DNA from: Actinomycetota bacterium
GTDB lineage: Bacteria; Actinomycetota; Acidimicrobiia; Acidimicrobiales; JAFATL01
Length of the DNA: 8,313 nt
Assembly: GCA_019243975.1 (NCBI GenBank)
Contig: JAFATL010000145.1
Span: forward strand, 1 to 8,313
Direction: 5' to 3'
Every line of letters begins with the position of its first letter. The stretch's first letter is position 1. The position numbers were made by a program, and so were the translations under genes. This document shows, one piece after another, positions 5,083 through 8,313 of this stretch. The notes beneath the pieces are model-generated. The model was not told the origin of the DNA, did no database searches, and was given only the letters and a program-made list of their open reading frames with translations.

Positions 5083-7028
5083 CGCTTCCCGACCACCTGC
5101 TGTTCCGCCCGCACGCGTTCGACGAACGCTTGCGTGGCCACGCCCCGCTCGACTTCACCGCCGCGCGGGTTGACGCCGACGGTGCCGGCCGCGACATCGT
5201 CGTCACCGACCACGAGCACGTAGGGCAGCTTCTCGAGCTTGGCCTTGCGGATGCGCGCCCCGAGCGGCTCCGCCGCGTCGACGGTGTCGACGCGAAAACC
5301 CGCGTCGCGCAGTTGCTCCGTCACTTGGCCGGCGTACTCCTGATGGTCGTCGCGCACCGGCAGCACCCGCACCTGCACGGGCGCCAGCCACAGGGGGAAG
5401 TTCCCGGCCGTGTGCTCGACGAACACGCCGAAGAAGCGGTCGACGGAGCCGAACAGGGCCCGGTGGATCATGTGAGGACGATGGCGCTGGTTGTCGGCGC
5501 CGATGTACTCGAGGTCGAACCGGTTGGGCATCTGGAAGTCGACCTGCAGCGTCGACATCTGCCACCGCCGCCCGATGGCGTCGCGCACGTGCACGTCGAT
5601 CTTGGGCGCGTAGAACGCACCCTCACCTTCGGCGACCGTGTACGGCAGGCCGGCCCGCTCGATGGCCTGGCGCAGCGCGTCGGTGGCGCGATCCCATTCC
5701 TCGGGCTCGCCCACGTACTTCTCCGGACGCGTAGCGAGCTCGGCCTCGAAGTCCTCGAACCCGAAGTCGCGGAGCAGGTTGACGACGAACTGCAACAAGC
5801 TGGCCAGCTCGTCGTCGAGGTGCTCAGGCGTGCAGAAGATGTGCGAGTCGTCCTGGGTGAACCCGCGCGCTCGCAGCAGGCCGTGGACGACGCCCGACTT
5901 CTCGTAGCGGTACACGGTCCCGAACTCGAACAGCCGCAGGGGAAGATCGCGGTAGGACCGCTGCTGCGACTTGTAGATCAGGATGTGCATCGGGCAGTTC
6001 ATCGGCTTCGGGTAGTACTTGACCCCGTCGTCGAGCTCCATCGGGGGGTACATGCCGTCGGCGTACCAGTCGAGGTGCCCGGAGATCTCGAACAGCGTCG
6101 ACTTGGTGATGTGGGGCGTGAAGACGAACTCGTACCCACCCGCTTGGTGCTTGGCCCGCGAGTAGTCCTCCATCAGCTTGCGGACAAGCCCACCCTTGGG
6201 GTGGTACAGGGGAAGGCCGCTGCCGACCTCGGGCGGGAAGTGGAACAGGTCGAGCTCGACTCCGAGCTTGCGGTGGTCGCGCTTCTCCGCTTCCTCCAGG
6301 CGAACAAGGTGCTCCTTGAGCGCCTTGTCGCTCTCCCACGCCGTGCCGTAGATGCGCTGCAGCTGCTCCCGCTTCTCGTCACCCCGCCAGTAGGCGCCGG
6401 CCACGCGCATCAACTTGAACGAGCCGAGTCGGGCCGTGCTCGGTACGTGCGGGCCCCGGCACAGGTCGATGAACTCGGGCGTGTTGCGGTAGGCGCTGAC
6501 CGCGCCGTCGCTCGCGCCTTCGGACGGGTCGACGCCCTCGATGATCTCCCGCTTGTAGGGCTGGTCGGCGAACAGGGCCAGGCCCTCGTCCTTGGTCATC
6601 TCGGTGCGCTCGAAGGGCTGGCCCTCGGCCACGATCTCGCGCATGCGGGCCTCGATGCGATCGAGGTCCTCGTCGGTGAAGTGGGCCCCGCCGGGCAGGT
6701 CGAAGTCGTAGTAGAAGCCGTCCTCGATCGGCGGGCCGATGGCGAACTTGGCGCCCGGCCACAGCTGCAGCACGGCCTGCGCCAGCACGTGGGCGGTCGA
6801 GTGCCGCAACACGTGGCGGCCGTCGTCGCTGTCCTCGGTGATGATGGCCACCGTGGCGCCGTCGCGCAGCGGCACCGACAAGTCGACCTGCGTGCCGTCG
6901 ACGGTCGCCGCCACCGCCGCCTTGGCCAGGCGCTTCCCGATCGACGCGGCCAGATCCGACGCAGTCGCGCCCGCGGCCAGCTCGCGCTGAGAACCGTCGG
7001 GGAGATTGATCGTGATCTGATCGGGCAT
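5079..7028 (-). CDS. thrS: Threonine--tRNA ligase
   Basis: A full-length class II threonyl-tRNA synthetase of 649 residues that charges tRNA-Thr in the cytoplasm. Domain order is normal: an N-terminal TGS domain (about 1-65, starting I-T-I-N-L-P-D-G-S), then the editing domain with H76-S-T-A-H80 and C190-R-G-P-H194, which removes mischarged Ser. The catalytic core spans about 265-545 and includes the zinc ligands Cys345 (P-M-N-C-P-M-H), His396 (FTQDDSHIFC) and His522 (P-H-M-I-H-R-A). An anticodon-binding domain occupies about 550-645. All key residues are present. The frame stays open upstream to about 7400, but the ATG at 7026-7028 is chosen because the TGS domain starts there and the extension lies inside the metallopeptidase gene. 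There is no Shine-Dalgarno sequence; a TACCCT box ends six bases upstream, suggesting a leaderless mRNA. No T-box leader is possible in the 41-base gap. The stop overlaps the HIT gene start. Confidence 0.97.
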   Translation of the reverse strand: MPDQITINLPDGSQRELAAGATASDLAASIGKRLAKAAVAATVDGTQVDLSVPLRDGATVAIITEDSDDGRHVLRHSTAHVLAQAVLQLWPGAKFAIGPPIEDGFYYDFDLPGGAHFTDEDLDRIEARMREIVAEGQPFERTEMTKDEGLALFADQPYKREIIEGVDPSEGASDGAVSAYRNTPEFIDLCRGPHVPSTARLGSFKLMRVAGAYWRGDEKREQLQRIYGTAWESDKALKEHLVRLEEAEKRDHRKLGVELDLFHFPPEVGSGLPLYHPKGGLVRKLMEDYSRAKHQAGGYEFVFTPHITKSTLFEISGHLDWYADGMYPPMELDDGVKYYPKPMNCPMHILIYKSQQRSYRDLPLRLFEFGTVYRYEKSGVVHGLLRARGFTQDDSHIFCTPEHLDDELASLLQFVVNLLRDFGFEDFEAELATRPEKYVGEPEEWDRATDALRQAIERAGLPYTVAEGEGAFYAPKIDVHVRDAIGRRWQMSTLQVDFQMPNRFDLEYIGADNQRHRPHMIHRALFGSVDRFFGVFVEHTAGNFPLWLAPVQVRVLPVRDDHQEYAGQVTEQLRDAGFRVDTVDAAEPLGARIRKAKLEKLPYVLVVGDDDVAAGTVGVNPRGGEVERGVATQAFVERVRAEQQVVGKR

Positions 7029-7034
7029 CCGGCG

Positions 7035-7040
7035 AGGGTA
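7035..7040 (-). promoter_or_regulatory. Candidate -10 hexamer TACCCT for leaderless thrS mRNA
   Basis: On the - strand TACCCT fits TANNNT and is followed by six bases and then the thrS ATG. There is no Shine-Dalgarno sequence between them. No TTG-type -35 is seen at 16-19 bases; that zone is occupied by the hairpin at 7041-7065. The spacing is identical to the boxes at 703-708 and 8282-8287. Confidence 0.5.
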
Positions 7041-7065
7041 GCGCCGCTCACGCGGTGCCCGGCGC
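7041..7065 (-). terminator. Hairpin between the metallopeptidase stop and the thrS -10 box
   Basis: GCGCCG (7041-7046) pairs with CGGCGC (7060-7065). Inside it, CAC (7049-7051) pairs with GTG (7055-7057) around a GCG loop, leaving a symmetrical two-base internal loop. It begins four bases past the metallopeptidase stop codon (7070-7072) on the - strand and directly abuts the candidate thrS -10 box. It may end the upstream transcript so that thrS starts afresh. There is no T-run after it. Structure is seen; function is inferred. Confidence 0.42.
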
Positions 7066-7069
7066 GGGA

Positions 7070-8275
7070 TTAGCGCCCGGCGGCCCACCCGGCCTCGAGG
7101 TCGGCCAAACCGAAACCGAACAACCGGCGCAGCGATGCGTCGACCCAGTAGTCGCTGTTGCCGGCGGCCACGGTGACCGAGCCCAGGTCCTGTATGAACT
7201 TGGCCGGCGCGTCCCGACCGGCGCGCCGGGCCAGGTAGGAGATGGCCGAGCGGCTCTCGTCGTACGCCATGGTGATCGCCGAACCCGAGCCGGCTTCGAA
7301 CTCGTCGTCCCGCGGCAGCTTGCCGTCGCTGCCCTTCGGTTTGCGCTCGGTGAGACTCGAGCCCTGGCCCACCCAGTCGGCAACGCCCTCGTGCACCCAC
7401 GACGGGATCTCGGGACCCGCATAGGTCGCCACTGCCGCGTGGTTCAGCTCGTGCACGAGCGTTTCGAGCTGGAAGTCGCGGTCGTATTGCGACAGCTGCT
7501 TGTCCTGGATGTAGATGCGGGACGCGGTGTTGGCGTAGCCGTCATCCCGGATGTCGCTGTACGCGGTGAAGGCCACGAACTGGTCGAGGTCGAACGTCGA
7601 CTGGATGATGGCGCCCAGTTCCGTCAGCGAACCCGGCAGCACCATCGGGATCTTCTCCGACCACGGGATCGGCCACCGGGCGTGGAGCCGCGTCATGGCC
7701 TGCTCGCCGATTGCCGTCAGGGCGTCGAGGCGATTGGCCTGGGCCGGGTGGCTGAGGGCGAGAAAGTGCGCGGTCGGGTGCACCACGACCGGGCCGAAGT
7801 TCCACAGCCCGACGTCGGAGTAGAGCCCGAGGCCTTCGGCGTCGCGGTCGTTGGCGACGTACCACTGGCCGCCGCGCTCGACGAACGTGAGCCACACGGA
7901 CTCCACGTCGTCGACCGTGTCGTAGCCCGCGAAGCGCATGTGCTCGCGCGTCTCGGGCAGGAACACCTTGGCGCCGCCGTATTTGGACGACAGCCCGCCG
8001 CTCAGGTCGCCGTTGTCGGCCAGCCGGGCTTCCAGCGCGTAATGGTCGAGCGGCAGCGAGTGGAGCCCGTCGAGCAGCTTGCCCTGCGCGTCCTTGAACG
8101 CGGCGCTGGCGGCCGGATCCACGGTGGCCAGGAATGCCTCTTTGTCGCCAGCGCGCACGGCCGCCACCCGCCGGTCCAGCACGCCTTGCACCGCGCTCAA
8201 CGGGTCGCCCTCGGCCGCGCGCACAGGCGCGATAGTGACGACGAGCAGCACGACCGCCGCGGCCAGCTTGCGCAC
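7070..8275 (-). CDS. Secreted zinc-metallopeptidase-like protein (peptidase MA-like, HExxH)
   Basis: This 401-residue protein begins with a Sec signal peptide (R2-K3, hydrophobic AAAVVLLVVTIAP, cleavage after V-R-A at about residue 20). Residues about 25-150 look like a small alpha+beta domain that may be NTF2-like: an amphipathic helix with V-R-A-G-D-K-E-A-F-L, then strands ending in V-E-R-G-G-Q-W-Y-V. The C-terminal half is a gluzincin-type metallopeptidase. H275-E-L-N-H279 supplies two zinc-binding histidines and the catalytic Glu276, and W-V-H-E-G-V-A-D-W (293-301) supplies Glu296 as the likely third ligand. This layout matches the peptidase MA-like families; the substrate is unknown. Location is the cell surface or outside, since only the signal peptide is hydrophobic enough to cross a membrane. 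The GTG at 8273-8275 is chosen because the signal peptide starts there and a TACCGT box ends six bases upstream. The gene precedes thrS by 41 bases on the same strand. Confidence 0.88.
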   Translation of the reverse strand: MRKLAAAVVLLVVTIAPVRAAEGDPLSAVQGVLDRRVAAVRAGDKEAFLATVDPAASAAFKDAQGKLLDGLHSLPLDHYALEARLADNGDLSGGLSSKYGGAKVFLPETREHMRFAGYDTVDDVESVWLTFVERGGQWYVANDRDAEGLGLYSDVGLWNFGPVVVHPTAHFLALSHPAQANRLDALTAIGEQAMTRLHARWPIPWSEKIPMVLPGSLTELGAIIQSTFDLDQFVAFTAYSDIRDDGYANTASRIYIQDKQLSQYDRDFQLETLVHELNHAAVATYAGPEIPSWVHEGVADWVGQGSSLTERKPKGSDGKLPRDDEFEAGSGSAITMAYDESRSAISYLARRAGRDAPAKFIQDLGSVTVAAGNSDYWVDASLRRLFGFGLADLEAGWAAGR

Positions 8276-8281
8276 GCAGCG

Positions 8282-8287
8282 ACGGTA
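8282..8287 (-). promoter_or_regulatory. Candidate -10 hexamer TACCGT for leaderless metallopeptidase mRNA
   Basis: On the - strand TACCGT (TANNNT) is followed by exactly six bases and then the GTG start at 8275. No Shine-Dalgarno sequence and no clear -35 box are seen in the 38 bases left before the window edge. The geometry equals that before thrS and the oxidoreductase. Confidence 0.48.
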
Positions 8288-8313
8288 GACGCCAGACTCC
8301 GGGGGTGGAGTAC

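Noticed and set aside
7029..7069. T-box or other threonine-responsive leader before thrS
   Set aside because: Only 41 bases separate the genes, no T-box sequence is present, and the promoter geometry suggests no leader at all.
4950..7073. A 707-codon open frame on the + strand across thrS
   Set aside because: It lies antisense to thrS, whose motifs are all intact. Its translation is rich in R, V, D, H and L with no domain, as expected for the mirror frame of a high-GC gene.
7029..7400. N-terminal extension of thrS to about 7400
   Set aside because: The extra 124 residues are Arg/Gly-rich, lie inside the metallopeptidase gene in another frame, and the TGS domain starts at the internal ATG at 7026-7028.
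1..8313. A new multi-gene defence, mobile or biosynthetic system
   Set aside because: The genes are housekeeping or single metabolic enzymes in normal codon style. There are no direct repeats, integrase, transposase, toxin-antitoxin or phage-like genes, and no clustered functions beyond the thrS-HIT pair and the two hydrolases.

Overview
The window is a compact, gene-dense stretch of chromosome. By eye its GC content is around 68-70%, with strong G/C at third codon positions. A high-GC actinobacterium fits best, possibly of the Acidimicrobiia type. The reasons are the thrS-HIT gene pair (the same order as in mycobacteria), an EF-G-like protein of the actinobacterial EF-G2 type, and start sites that look leaderless. 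The genus cannot be told from the sequence. I see no tRNA, rRNA, CRISPR array, insertion sequence or prophage gene, and no stretch over 300 bases without a gene. The longest gap is about 42 bases.

Layout from left to right: (1) the last 57 residues of an EF-G-like GTPase on the + strand; (2) a convergent small membrane protein on the - strand, separated from it by a strong hairpin; (3) starting 11 bases away in the opposite direction, an Old Yellow Enzyme-type NADH:flavin oxidoreductase on the + strand; (4) a leftward run of five genes. In transcription order that run is a secreted zinc-metallopeptidase-like protein, threonyl-tRNA synthetase (thrS), a HIT-family Ap4A phosphorylase/hydrolase-like protein, a secreted CocE/NonD alpha/beta hydrolase and a cytoplasmic alpha/beta hydrolase. 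The oxidoreductase and the last hydrolase converge and their reading frames overlap by 44 bases.

How the genes work together: thrS and the HIT gene overlap by four bases (GTGA) and make a sensible pair, because aminoacyl-tRNA synthetases produce dinucleoside polyphosphates that HIT enzymes break down. The two hydrolases lie downstream with short gaps (34 and 10 bases) and may share this transcript. Their link to translation is not obvious. The oxidoreductase, the small membrane protein and the metallopeptidase have no clear partner here.

The most interesting signals are small. A TANNNT hexamer sits exactly six bases before three start codons and seven before a fourth, which suggests leaderless transcription is common in this organism. 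The oxidoreductase has lost two canonical Old Yellow Enzyme active-site residues and carries a degenerate iron-sulfur cysteine motif. Hairpins sit at both convergent gene ends. I do not see a convincing new multi-gene system.
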